Source: Meconema thalassinum (Eukaryota > Arthropoda > Insecta > Orthoptera > Tettigoniidae). From it: a DNA stretch of 64,000 bases. The notes beneath the pieces were generated by a model. That model ran no database searches. It worked only from the letters and a program-made list of their open reading frames with translations, and was not told the DNA's origin. Location of the stretch: assembly GCA_946902985.2 (NCBI GenBank), contig OX336397.1, positions 150,033,890 through 150,097,889 of the forward strand, written 5' to 3'. A program made the translations under genes and the position numbers. How positions within the stretch are numbered: the first letter of the stretch is position 1; every line of letters starts with the position of its first letter. Of this stretch, positions 22,600 through 33,957 are shown piece by piece.

Positions 22600-25080
22600 A
22601 CAACATGGATGATCACTTTCATTCGCTTTTTGACGGCCTGGTTAGGCGCGTTTTAGAGAAACCCCGTTCTACCTCGCATAATCATGGAGAATTATTCCAG
22701 CCCTTTTAATGACACTAGTATCCTTACAGCTGTTTGCAAGCAAGCAACAACAACTCACCAAAATGTTGGTAATTAGAGTAATTTAACCTATCTCAAAATT
22801 ATATGGGTAATTGTTATTACTGGACCACACACTTCTATCCTACTCCTAGTCTAATTATTAACCTTAACGTATTTAACATGATCTAGTTGACCACATTACT
22901 GTGAATCACTACATTAACAATGTATTTAACTGTGAAACAGGATCTGTGGGGTAAGTCTAAAGGAATAAACAACTAAGTGACTAGCATTTCAGTTTATTTG
23001 TATACACATTCCTACAAGTCTTAAAATACAAACATCTGACATAGGAACATTCAGTCTCGCGCTGAAGAGGGAAGGCACTGGGTCCATATCCACATCATAT
23101 CACGTGATCTTTAATAGGTGTAGGATGATTTCTTGTTTGTGTTGATAGATATTGACTAGCAATGAGCACTGGATCTTAAGAGCATCTGGCCCACGTTTGG
23201 CACTCTAATGTGATGGACAAACGTAGACAGTGGTTCTTAAACCACCTGAACATGGCCGCCGACTCATGGGCGTCTACAGTTCATGCTTTGTATGTTATGC
23301 AGCACGACAGTTGCCAAGGGTTGAACAAAACTCACGTACCGTAGTTAAACACCCAATGGTCCAAGGCAGTGAATATCTACCGGCAAATTGCGACCTGCGC
23401 CTACTGAAGGTTGCCTTCTGTAGCAAGGGAACATCTCGCTAAATCTGTACTGGTTATATGAGCGATGGGCAATCACAAGGCAAAAAGTTCTCTGAAGAGT
23501 TCCTTCGTAAATTTCCTTTTAAACGCAATGGGGCCGCAATTGCCCAGGTTGTTAATTACCGCACGGCAAAATTTAAAGGTCACCACACAAGATACCCAAA
23601 AACCCTCACGTGAAATTGTTTGACTATATTATGAGATACAGTCTTCAATTTTTCAAGCACATTAAAATAAATTTACTATAAAAAATAGGTTGATTTTCGA
23701 AAAACCCTTAAAAATAAAATGAAAAATATTTTTCTCAAAAACTGTTCGATCAATTGAGTTGTAAGTTTGTAATTGTATTTAATACTGCTCACAAATGATG
23801 TGTTTGAAATTTGAGACCAATTGATATATTAGGGGAAAAGTTTCATTTTCTATGACTATCCCATTAAAAAGTGTAAATTTGTTACACTTGTTGGGCGCTA
23901 CGCTGCTCTTAGCGCCAGTGCCTTGGTCGACACATGGCGCCTGCGAGGCTCCGTTCTATAGAGAAGGACCTCTTGCATCATAAGATCTCCAAAAGATAAC
24001 TGGGAAGACAGAGTCGCGCTAAATGTTGTAGTACGGTATAATTAAAACTAAATAACATTGTTACTCGGGCGCTGTTAAAAGGAACTTAATTTTCGTTATT
24101 GTAACAAGTAGCAACAGCGTTTAGAGGCAGATTACCTGGCTGTTCCACCCCTTAATACAACAATCATCATCATTAACTGCACAACACTATTTAGGATTAA
24201 AACTAGGCTTCCTAAAAATAGAATGGCATCAAACACAATTTTGTGTTTCACCAGAGAGATGGAGTGGAATCAGGAGAATACGGTGACTCGCACCATTTCA
24301 ATGTGCGGAGAACATTGACTGCACATACTAATTTAGCACTGAATCCACCTCATAGGAATTGATAATCGACAGTGTTTGATTATCGATTCAACTAGTGTCA
24401 CATTCTATCGACTATTTTATGCCTTGCTCCGGTTATTTTCGGTGTCTTAAAATTGTGTTTAAGATTTGAGAAAAACCCGGACATTTATTCTCCGTAAAGA
24501 AAATCTGCCTAGATTATCTTAAAAAAGAGCATGTCCTGGATTTAGAGTTTGGTCCCCCTGGGGTTGTACATTTCCTACGTGAAATATAAAACAAAGTTTC
24601 TTCAAGGTCTGCGATTATTATTATTGTTAATTGTTAATTATTGTTAATAATGATAATAATTACAATAATAATAATAATGGCAAGATCTACAAATAACCAC
24701 TTAGATTTAAACTCCTCGAAAATGTAATTTCTAATACACCACGTGTCCTCTCTGGCCAACGAAATTGAAATAGTCTACTTTTTTAAAATCACGAAATATG
24801 CATAGTCCTAAATCTTTAAAAATGTTAAGACCTAAGACTGCAACACATCCGATTTGGCCCATACTGATATTTGGTCCTCCAGCTAGAGGCTATTTACAAG
24901 CCTAGATGGATCCAAGGACTGCCTGGGAATAACACAAGCAAAAGAATATAAAGGCATCCATCCTCAAACACCTCCACGATCGTCCACATTAAAATTGTAA
25001 TATCCACTAAAATAAATACACGTAAAGTTCCATTGTTACTCTCAGAAAACAATGGAGCAACGTTTTGTAAATGTATGTTT
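22600..25080. other. Unassigned DNA
   Basis: About 2.5 kb with no recognisable gene. A short AT-only simple stretch lies at about 24615-24680. A short open frame at 23230-23442 shows nothing recognisable. Confidence 0.45.
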
Positions 25081-25395
25081 TCACGAGGTGTTGGGGTGGC
25101 GCACCTGTCTCTCACCTGGAGGCCCCGGGTTCGATTCCCGGCTCCGTCAGGGATTTTAGAAACTGACGTGAGGGCTGGAACGGGGTGCACTCAGCCTCGT
25201 GAGGACAATTGAGTAGCTGTCTGACAGTGAGGCAGCGCATCGATCACGAAAAACAAGATTAACGGCCGAGGGGACCCGATGCGTTGATCACGCGTCACCC
25301 CAATATCTGCAGGCCGAATGGTTGGGTAGCGGTCGCTTGGTAGGCCTAGGTCCTTCATGGGCTGTAGTGCTAGGGGTTATTTTTATTTATATTAT
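25080..25395 (+). mobile_element. tRNA-derived SINE (family D head, divergent body)
   Basis: The head carries an A-box-like GGGGTGGCGCACCTG and a strong B box GGGTTCGATTCCC at about 25128. The stretch GAGGGCTGGAACGGGGT...CACTCAGCCTCGTGAGG at 25170-25204 is shared with the SINE units at 56600-58100 and 62400-64000, but the distal body (25205-25395) differs. An A/T-rich TTTTTATTTATATTATAT tail follows. Confidence 0.7.
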
Positions 25396-25685
25396 ATGTT
25401 TTCACGTAATAATCAAATGCCAAGACGATTTGACATTATTTTTCAGGTGTCATCCTGTTGTTGATTGCCACAGCAATTCATTTATGTAGACTTGCCGTCC
25501 ACTTGATAGCCCTTAGAGGAAAGACGTTTCAGAATGAAAATTCTCCTGAGAAATGATTGCCTCCATATTGAATTGCGATCAAGGATCTAGTAATAAAACA
25601 TAATTTGGCCGAACTAATATGACGATAGGAGGTGTGTATCCCATAGCTTGACTATTTATTTGGATACACAACGTCGTATTCAATT

Positions 25686-26080
25686 TATTTTATTTATTTA
25701 AATCGTATGGCAAAACAAGGATACATTATAAATACATATGATTTACAGGCGTTGCTTCACGTCCGTAGGTATAACCATAAATTACCCTAGACGTGCCTCC
25801 CGGGTGGTGCTAAGTAAGCAACGGAATTGGCTGCTTAAAGCTCTGTTTAAAGGATATCCCAGCAATTAATGGATACATTAAACTTCGGCTATAATGACGG
25901 AACATTATTCCAATCAAAACGATTCTCTTCAGAGCCAAACAATAGACTTAGGGCCCACTCTGAAGGTCCTACAACTGAACTTTGAGGGTATAAGCCGATC
26001 AAAAATCGAATTGCTCTTAAAACTGCTTAATGACAACCACATAGATGTGGTATTCAATATTTTATTACAATCTCCATGGT
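25686..26080 (+). pseudogene. LINE 5' fragment: start of ORF2 endonuclease
   Basis: The frame starting at ATG 25894 reads LKVLQLNFEGISRSKIEL and LLNDNHIDVV, the first strands of an APE endonuclease from an insect LINE (the usual LQxNIxGIxxSKxxxL and DVIxxQE). It loses similarity near 26080, where the catalytic Glu region should follow. The preceding 200 bp may be its 5' UTR, although TTTATTTAAATCGTATGGC at 25693-25711 resembles SINE/LINE tails on the minus strand seen at 34850 and 50925. Confidence 0.5.
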
Positions 26081-26109
26081 CGCAGTCATCGCCGTCTGCT
26101 GTGCTCTAA

Positions 26110-28980
26110 CACCTTCCCGTTCAGCGCGAGTTGTGTGATAACTTAAGCAACACTTGACGATCTTCCCGAAAGTAGCGCTGCTAGCTTGAACCAATTGTGA
26201 GCCTGTCCGTGTCCAAGCGCGCAATTCCGCTTATACTGTTCTGTGGCAAAATAAACGCACCCAGCAACATTTCCGTTTATTGCTTCAATTTTGGACACCA
26301 GTGTAAGTTTTGGTGCTGATATTTTGTATTACTTATAGTAGTTACAGCATTTTCACTACGACTCCATGTCTTTGTTCATGTCCAGACAGGTACAGTATGC
26401 TTATTTAATTTAAATACCAATGTAATATTGTGCCCACGAAACCTCTGGAGTATCAACCTACAAGCGCTGCGAGGTAAGTGGTGGAGTATTTTAGTACTTC
26501 TGCATGTTCGCTGTTTGGAGTGAAGTGGAGAGGTGTTAGAGCATAGCATAGATGGCGGTGGAGGGGACTCATACACCGTCAGCGGGAATTTCCGCATACA
26601 GTTACGATTCATAGCATCGCTTCACTAATATGTAACCTAGAGTTATGAAAACTGACATATGTATAGTAAATACATAGAGCTTTCATATAATTTAGAGAGA
26701 GGAACAGTATATAAAGTATTTCGTGATTTATTGAAAGGATCATATTCGTGATTTTTTGAACTCCGTGAATCACAAAAAAACACGATTTAAGAAGAAATAC
26801 CAGTCTGAATGGATTTTGTTTTGTAAAATAAACGCATAAATACCGAGGATGAACCACCATGAATGTTATATTGTAAATAGTATGTTTTTAAGAAAATATT
26901 AAATTTGTCTTTCAAAAAATGAACAGTTTTTTGTTAATTTTCCAAGGAGGCTATATCTCAATTATTTTTAAGATAATTTCATGAATGAGGTTTATCCTCT
27001 AGGGATCATTGGTTGGAATGTATCTGGCGAGTTTCATCCAGTTTCATCACATAGTTCAGAGTTGTTGTGTTTTTCCTACAAAAAAAACTTTCGAGAAAAC
27101 AGCTTTGAATATTAAACACTCCATTGATAGGTGCATGTTCTCAAGTAATACGCTATATCTCTGCCAAAACGCTGAATTTAGTTATAAACCTTAACAGATA
27201 TATTGAGAAAGGTGTTGTCTTTCATTTAAAGGTAAAAAAAAAAGAAATTGACATCCGACAGTGTACGAGCCCCTTTAAGGCCACAGTGTTTGGCCTTTTA
27301 GCCTCAGTTGCACAGTCGGTGAGCCTCAAGCATTGATACGTGAGTTGTCAGTTTCGCAGAAAACAACAATCGAATCAATTGCGCATGCCTGAGGCTCGCA
27401 ACCTGTGCTGACCGGCCAAAAATCATGGCGTAATTTGTACAGCAAATGGTCACCAAAAACCAGACTTCAGCTGAACGTGAAACACTGTAGTGGCGACACC
27501 AAACACCAAACAAAACTTTCAGGATGTATAGAGTTGTGAAATGAAGCGGCTCAGTAGTTATTGCTTTGATATCTCACGTACTGTACGTTTAATCAAAGAT
27601 AGTACCGTCAACTGGGGATACTTTGTGCTCTCAAGTTATACTTTGTACTACGGTGACAACTTAAAATGTTTTCGGATTCATTCATCTACGAAGTATTCCC
27701 CAAGAATTCCAAACTGTATAGAAATTCTCGATTCTTTTACAATAGCAAGGAACTTGCATATATGCATGTTGTAGACTACCTGGAGTGAGAAGTTCTTGGT
27801 ATATTTTGTTAACTAGTGAAATTATATAGGTGTCATAAAATTACCCTAATCCGGGGTAACTGTAGACCACTATCATAATCCACCATAATGGGATATTTCT
27901 AACAATTAGATGACAGATATTACTTGATAAGGAAAGCACAACATCTAAGCTATATTTTAACATAATATTAAGTTAAATATAATTTATCTCAGTATACTAA
28001 AATTATGCCAAAACAAAGAAGTGAAATATATGGCACAAAGTATCCCCAGTTTACGGTATAGAAAGAAGACGGGCATGTTTGTGCTGGTAGTAGTGGCTTA
28101 TTAACATACGAAACCTATTGTCACTAGCCTTTGAGGTTAAACTGTAGTTACAAAGCAAAGATGCTAACCTTACTGATAACGGTACTGAGACGGAACATGC
28201 GCACACAGATCATAGCCTTTTCAATCTGAGATCCTTGTCTATGCATACGTGATAATATTGAACGTTCAGGCCTGTGATTTAGAAGGCTGTGCACGAAACA
28301 TTCAAGAACCACTGATTCGGGTTGGTCCCACTGGGGGTGATCTATTGAGATCATGATCTGGGTCCAGCCAATCAGAATAGTTTCATGCATGTCCCGACTC
28401 GTTGAGATCTGATGCAACTTAGGTCCCTAGCAGTTTATTAACCTTTAAAACAATCGAAAGTTCAAATCACAAATATTTGACTTGCTTTTGAGGTTATAAA
28501 TAAAACAGATCAAACCGCTTGAGTCACAATGCAAAAATGTCCACCTTACTAATCCTAATGTATTTGGCTTGATCCATACTCAAATGCTGGAAGAAAGGCC
28601 TCTGTTTCCCTCACTGGTAATAACAGTTCGAACTTGTAACAAAGAACTCTTGGTTCCAGATCTGACCGCACTGCACCTCATTGAGCACTATGGAATGCAC
28701 TGTTTCATCACAGTCGCATTCCTCAAAACCGATGCTAGCAGGTTCCATTCTCCGGTGGTGACGTCATCGTGTTCTCCTTGCACATCTTGTTGGCAAAAGA
28801 GATCCATCTTAGCGCTGCTGTTGTTGAAGAAGTTAGGCAGCTTACCGAAGCCTAATCGTCTTTTTGGTGTACTCTGTGATGCCACCAGTTTTCTAGAAAG
28901 GAAAAAAGAAACTCATCAGTGAACAGTAGCACGGAAAAGCATTCATTATTTAACAGACATATTTATGATTTTTATTAATA
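26110..28980. other. Unassigned DNA
   Basis: Nearly 2.9 kb without a recognisable gene or repeat head. Frames of up to 117 codons (28569-28922) have no domain I can name. Confidence 0.4.
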
Positions 28981-28983
28981 CTG

Positions 28984-29315
28984 GTAGGCTGCCTCCATGG
29001 TTTAGGCGGCAGCACGCCAGTCTCTCACCGCTGGGTCCGTGGTTCAAATCCCGGTCACTCCATGTGAGATTTGTGCTGGACAAAGTGGAGGCAGACAAGT
29101 TTTTCTGCGGCTACTCCGATTTTCCCTGTTACAAATTTCATTCCAGCAACGCACTCCACTTTCATTTCATTTCATCTATCATTCATTTAATCATTGCCCC
29201 AGGGGTGTGCGACAGGCTTCGGCAGCGGGTCGAGTTCATATCCTCGCCGCTAGATGGGGGCTTCATTCATTTCATTCCCTGACCCGGTCGGTCTACTGGA
29301 AGCAGGCTGTGGTAC
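28984..29315 (+). mobile_element. tRNA-derived SINE, family B
   Basis: The sequence begins GCCTCCATGGTTTAGGCGGC (A-box region) with B box GTGGTTCAAATCCCG near 29040, followed by a conserved body containing CATTTCATTTCATC and CGCCGCTAGATGGGGGCTTC and ending in GCAGGCTGTGG. A second copy at 53170-53500 matches it through the whole length with modest divergence. It lies directly before a LINE fragment. Confidence 0.8.
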
Positions 29316-29579
29316 ATTGGAAACATGAATAGGAGATGACATGGGAATTTATCAGTTACAAACAACTAGAAGAAATAGAAAAAGTAAAAGCCAGATTTCA
29401 CGCCTTGTATATGAATTAGCAAAAGAAACATTCCTAATAGAAGTTCTGAGAATGCGTTTACAATTGCCGTGTACTGAAGGATACAGGAAATTGCTCCAAG
29501 ACCGACAGAATAAAAGACGAAAGATAAGGATGGACTTCTACACGACACATGCAATACAAGACAGAACGTGGGCTATCCG
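29316..29579 (+). pseudogene. LINE C-terminal fragment, first part (interrupted by hAT)
   Basis: Frames read YKQLEEIEKVKARF, then after a shift SRLVYELAKETF, LQLPCTEGYRKLLQDRQNKRRK and FYTTHAIQDRTW. These align in order with the LINE at 2910-3420. About 40 bp that encodes KRVLEV-type sequence in the other copy is missing between ARF and SRLVY. The reading is cut at 29579 by a hAT element and resumes at about 30826. Confidence 0.65.
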
Positions 29580-30379
29580 CAGTGTTTCCCAAACTATTGT
29601 GTGTGTGTACCACTTTAAGACATGAGAATCTCTCGTGTACCACCTAATAGTTGGGAGATACAGTAACTATAACCCCCCACAACCGTAACTATAACCCCCT
29701 CTCACCACCACCACCACCACCACTACGTAGTAGACTAAAAGACGGATTGTAAATTGTGTTTGTTAGAGTTAGACTGTTGGAGTTAAAGTTCAAATAATAA
29801 AACGTGTGTCCAGTTGTTTTATTATTTCTTACAACAAGTATTCAAATCAAACATTCAGAAATGACACTGTACACATAATATTAATAAAATAACTCTTAAT
29901 AATTAAACATAAAAACCAAAGATCAACTAACAACTTCAATGTGAAGGTTGAACTTGAAGATTAGACGCCAACTTAGGAATGTCTGCTTTAACATTGCTGA
30001 GTCTCAAACGAAGATAGTTTTTCACTGTAAGGGGCCCAATCTGGTATTTATTCTTGAGATAAACTAGTGAAGAAAATGCAGTCTCACACAAGTACGAAGT
30101 AGTGAAAGGTAGTAAAAATCTAACTGCTTTGTCAGCCATATCTGCATAATCTGCACGCCTCTCAACCCAAAAGTTCACAAGATTCTTTTTTGAAAAAGTT
30201 TGCCTTAGTTATGAATCACAATTCAATTCATAAAACCGCTCAATGTCTTTGTCCTTGAAGTCCTCCGGCAACATAACAATGTTTTTATATTTCTGTATCT
30301 TTCGTAACATCACCGCGTACCACTGCAGCTGTACGAGCGTACCACCAGTGGTACTTGTACCACAGTTTGGGAAACACCG
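29580..30379 (-). mobile_element. hAT transposon, internally deleted, with inverted ends
   Basis: The element is bounded by similar inverted ends: CAGTGTTTCCCAAACT at 29580-29595, and the reverse complement CGGTGTTTCCCAAACT at 30379-30364, with further similarity in the next ~40 bp (GTACCAC). CAGTGTTTCCCA-like ends are usual for ZBED-type hAT elements. The 8-bp flanks (GCTATCCG and GGTATAGC) match only partly, so the target duplication is decayed or doubtful. Only the C-terminal part of the transposase is inside, so the copy is an internal-deletion derivative of about 800 bp sitting in a LINE. Confidence 0.7.
29936..30300 (-). pseudogene. hAT transposase, C-terminal dimerisation domain
   Basis: The minus-strand frame reads LPEDFKDKDIERF, a TAA, then FWVERRADYADMADKAVRFL, LPFTTSYLCETAFSSL and KNKYQIG before ending at 29936. 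The Y-L-C-E-x-x-F-S motif and the FW...YP.L spacing mark the hAT C-terminal dimerisation region of ZBED/FAM200-like transposases. The N-terminal BED finger and the catalytic Asp residues are absent. One in-frame stop lies at about 30209. Confidence 0.8.
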
Positions 30380-30825
30380 GGGTATAGCACTATATGAGAC
30401 TAGCTGACCCATGCGAGAAAGTGTTCATAAACCACATTTTCCCCAATAGGTTTATAATGAGTCACTTAAGAAGAAAGGCTATGTTTTTATTTCCACCAAA
30501 TGAATATAGAACACTATTTACATTTCAAGATAAAGGAAAGACCTCAGAATGTTAATATGACATGAATCAGGCGTCATAGTGGCCCGTGGACAGCAATTAT
30601 GGAGCGTATTTTCCAACATCAATGGTGTTTGCAAATCGCACACTTCTAAAAAAATTAAGTAATTTTCTCAAGAAATTATAGCTATTTATGAAATTATAGT
30701 GCAATTAATCACTGCTAATGTATTTTCTCTTTCATTTGAATGCTCATTTGTCACGATCGGTCGCTTGTGAGCGCCGCAGGAGGGATGCATACTACTGAAA
30801 TAATATATAATGATGATATGATGAT
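30380..30825. other. Unassigned insert with Helitron-like 3' end motif
   Basis: Between the hAT element and the resumed LINE lie about 440 bp without coding sense. The start, ACTAGCTGACCCATGCG at about 30396, resembles the minus-strand 3' end (CTAG after GGGTCAG) of the Helitron ending at 34310. A truncated Helitron end is likely, but the matching 5' end was not pinned down. A short ATG-rich simple repeat lies at 30808-30832. Confidence 0.35.
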
Positions 30826-31090
30826 GATGATGAGACATGTGGCAACCAGGCTAGCCGTACATGGATTCCGCCACAAGGTATGCTCCCGGAAAATGTTTCA
30901 TGACCCGGATAACAGTTGTGTATGTGAACTCTGCAAAGGCATATGTGGAATCTATCGCATTACTACTTGCCCAAACAGGATTAAATCCATAAATTCGTAC
31001 AGCAAAGAAACAAATTAGATTATATTGTGTAAATATACTTGTAGTAATATGGTCACTTGGTTGCAATAAAGAGTATTTATTTAAAATCAT
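30826..31090 (+). pseudogene. LINE C-terminal fragment, last part
   Basis: RHVATRLAVHGFRH at 30833-30873, followed by VCELCKGICGIYRITTCP at about 30918-30975, is the C-terminal His/Cys region seen in the LINE at 3395-3530. The frame ends at TAG 31017. AATAAA at about 31067 and the drop in similarity after it mark the element's 3' end. This completes the LINE begun at 29316. Confidence 0.6.
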
Positions 31091-31589
31091 TCAACACCAT
31101 AGAACTCGACGCTACTCTACGCGCGAATGATGACTTGATGACCTTACAAATTAGCCGAAATACTTTTTGTAATAATTCTGGAAATGATGTAATAGATGCT
31201 TTCTATAACCCACCTGCCCTCCCCTTTTTATAATACGACTTAAATAGTGGAATATCAGTTGTGTCGGCCGTTGTGCGTGTGATTTATGGAACAATTAACA
31301 TATTGCCAACCTCACGCATACGGTAAGTGTGGTCTTTATTTTATGCTGCGCTCGCATCGTTGTTTCTCTTTATTAGGAGCGTGTTTTCAAAACTGAATAT
31401 CTCCAAAATTAAAAATAAGAACTTTTTAGTTGATTCGGTAACATTTGCCACAACTGCATTGGATGGTAAAATATTTTTTTGATCAAATGTTAATATTTCC
31501 TATTGATAAGGCTGTGAGAAAACATGCTTTTCGTTCAAAACTGAATATATCCATCACTTATACTGTAATATATTGAACTAAATGATTTA

Positions 31590-32345
31590 ATGCCATCTTG
31601 AGGTTATGTAAACAATTGAACTAAATTAGATACCAGTGCATTACAATGTGTATAAACATTTGCTGTACCAAGTTTCATTGCGTTTGGATTACTAAATCGC
31701 GAGAAAAGTCTATTTAAAACTTTCAACTTCGCTTGGCCACCATGTTCGTTTTGTAGTTAACCGGTTTTTGAAAGTCTCATAGTACCCTTTTTCTCCGTAC
31801 AAAATTTCAAGGTGATACCGGTAATAGTTTCATAGATATAGAATGCCGGTGATATATTTCGCACAGCCGCCATCTTGAGGTTATATAAACAATTGAACGA
31901 AGTTAGATGACGGTGCATTACAATGTGTGTAAACATATACTGTACCAAGTTTCATTGCGTTTGGTTGGTTAAATCGCGACAAACGTCTATTTAAAAGTGG
32001 CAACTTCGCCGCCATGTTGGTTTTGTAGTTACCAGTTTTTCAAAAGTCACGTAGGTGAACTTCTAGTAGTTCCCTTTATCGCAGTACAAAATTCCAGGGT
32101 GATATCGGTAATAGTTTCGGAGATATTGAATGCTGGTAAAATACTTCGCACAGCCGCCATGTTGGATTGGTGAGACGTAACGAAATTTGAAGGGCACGGT
32201 CGGGGTCGCTCGGAGTAGTGCTATGAACTTACCGAGTTTCATAGAAGTCGTTCCAGCTGTTTAGAAGTTATTTGTGGGGACACACATGCACACACAGACA
32301 GACATATAGACAAAAAGTGATCTCACAAGCCTATTATTTCATAGA
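31590..32345. repeat. ~278-bp tandem duplication in a dispersed-repeat-like region
   Basis: The stretch starting GCCATCTTGAGGTTATGTAAACAATTGAAC at about 31590 recurs at about 31868 and again in part from 32154, giving a period near 278 bp. Each unit contains a CCGCCATSTTG motif, AAATCGCGA.AAACGTCTATTTAAAA and GATA.CGGTAATAGTTTC. The block ends in GGGGACACACATGCACACACAGACAGACATATAGAC at 32277-32312. No coding sequence was found. It looks like part of a non-autonomous element, type unknown. Confidence 0.6.
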
Positions 32346-32370
32346 TGAAAAATGGCTAAAAATCTTAAGT

Positions 32371-32640
32371 ATGGTTGGTTCCTTAGTTTAGGGCCCGGTA
32401 CAACGCGGTCAAGTAGCCCCGTGTACTTTGGATGTGTGTAGAATCTGTCTGATAACCGGTGTTAATTGTGATAGCCGTATTAGTGTGTGTTATCTGTCTT
32501 TAATTCAGGTATGGACTGCAGACATTGCATTTTCAATAGTTCCTACCTTTTCTACCAAACGCCACCATCAACGACCAACTAGTTCTGATCTTGGTTACCA
32601 TATGCCACCGCAGTTGGCTCCTGGCGACGAGCGTTGCCTC
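32371..32640 (-). mobile_element. SINE family A, 3' part (5'-truncated), minus strand
   Basis: This matches the 3' half of the SINE at 54983-55500 throughout: TTGGTTCCTTAGTTTAGGG, GTAGCCCCGTGTACTTTGG, CTGATAACCGGTGTTAATT, CAGACATTG and CAACGACCAACTAGTT occur in the same order. The tRNA head is missing. It ends about 35 bp before the mariner element. Confidence 0.75.
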
Positions 32641-32676
32641 GAATTGTAGCTAATTATTAATATTATGTTCAAAATA

Positions 32677-32885
32677 CGAGGCACGTCCAGAAAGTAAGTT
32701 CCGTTTGGTAATAAAATTAAATTGTGTACAGATACAGAAAAAATATTTATTGCACAACATTCTTCACCTCTTAAACTACTTTTCCACAAAACTGCCGAAC
32801 TTTTGCAGGCATTTGTCATAGCGTGGCACAAGTTTTTGGATACCTTCTTCATAGAAGTTTACCGCCTGTGTCTTCAACCAGTTGG
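32677..32885 (+). repeat. Mariner left inverted end (~209 bp, includes transposase 3' end)
   Basis: This segment matches the reverse complement of 33958-34161. Shared landmarks in order are CGTCCAGAAAGTAAGTTCCG, AAATTGTGTACAGATACAG, ATATTTATTGCACAA, CTTAAACTACTTTTCCACA, GCAGGCATTTGTC and GTGTCTTCAAC. It includes the stop codon and the last ~35 codons of the transposase. Confidence 0.85.
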
Positions 32886-33819
32886 AAACATCATCTTTCA
32901 GCTCGTCGTCATTGTTGAAGTGTTGATCGCCAAGGAAAGACTTGAGATGTGTGAACAGATGAAAGTCGCTAGGAGCGAGGTCAGGGCTGTACGGAGGGTG
33001 GTCAAACACGTCCCAGCCAAATCCCTGTAGGAGGTTTTTCGTCACAATTGCAGTGTGTGGTCGTACGTTGTCGTGAAGAAAAACAACACCTTTTGACAGC
33101 AACCCTCGGCGCTTATTCTGTATTGCGCGGTGCAATTTCCTGTGTGTCTTGCAGTAAGCATCTACGTTGATTGTTTGACCACGTGGTAAGAAATCAATGA
33201 GTAATATGCCTTTCCAGTCCCAGAACACTGTGCACATCATTTTCCGAGGTGTCAAGATTTGTTTCGGCTTAACCTTTGCTGGGGATGAAGTGTGCCTCCA
33301 TTCCATTGATTGCCGCTTACTTTCAGGGGTGTCGTAAGAAACCCAAGTTTCATCTCTTGTGACTATCTGTGTCAGAAATTCTTCGCCGCCTTCATTGTAA
33401 CGGGTCAAAAACTGAAGTGCACTACCCATCCATTTTGTTTCATGTTGCTCCGTAAGAATCTTTGGTAGCCAACGTCGGCAAAGTTTACGAAAGTTCAGTT
33501 TTTCGGTAACAATTTCTTGAATTAGTGATCGTGATATTTGGGGAAATTCCATAGCGAGAGCACTAATTGTAAACTTGCGGTTTTCCCGGATCTTGTCATC
33601 AATCGCGTGAACCAGTTCTTCTGTAACCAAAGATGGACGCCCACTTCGTTCTTCATCGTGCACTTCACTACGTCCTTCATTGAACTGTCGGACCCATCTT
33701 CTCACCATTGAATCACTCATCGCATTTTGTCCATACACTTCGCAAATTTGCCGATAAATTTCAATTGGTTTCACTTTCCTAGCATTCAGAAAACGAATCA
33801 CAAGCGGCGGGATTTCCAA
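32776..33819 (-). CDS. Mariner transposase, full length, 347 aa
   Basis: This uninterrupted frame encodes a mariner-family transposase, the cut-and-paste enzyme that binds the terminal repeats and inserts at TA. The length (347 aa) is normal. The N-terminal ~110 residues form the paired-like HTH region: the first HTH covers residues ~8-50, QFNEGRSEVHDEERSGRPS is the usual linker, and the second HTH covers ~70-110. The catalytic DD34D triad is present: VTRDETWVSYDTPE near residue 155, FLHDNVRPHTA near 247, and HPPYSPDLAPSDFHLF near 280. WVRQFNEGR and YSPDLAPSDFHLF are strong family signatures. ATG 33819 is the first in-frame Met and lies ~140 bp inside the right inverted end. No frameshift or stop is present, so it may be functional. 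Confidence 0.95.
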   Translation of the reverse strand: MEIPPLVIRFLNARKVKPIEIYRQICEVYGQNAMSDSMVRRWVRQFNEGRSEVHDEERSGRPSLVTEELVHAIDDKIRENRKFTISALAMEFPQISRSLIQEIVTEKLNFRKLCRRWLPKILTEQHETKWMGSALQFLTRYNEGGEEFLTQIVTRDETWVSYDTPESKRQSMEWRHTSSPAKVKPKQILTPRKMMCTVFWDWKGILLIDFLPRGQTINVDAYCKTHRKLHRAIQNKRRGLLSKGVVFLHDNVRPHTAIVTKNLLQGFGWDVFDHPPYSPDLAPSDFHLFTHLKSFLGDQHFNNDDELKDDVSNWLKTQAVNFYEEGIQKLVPRYDKCLQKFGSFVEK

Positions 33820-33957
33820 TCAACACCGACATTGTACGAGTAAACATGCACAACAACGCGTACGTGGCTGACAGCGCGCTCCAAATGGCGCACGTTTCTT
33901 CTCCTTGATACAGAGCGTCTACCGCGCATATGCGGAACTGCGCTGCAGCGGAACGTA

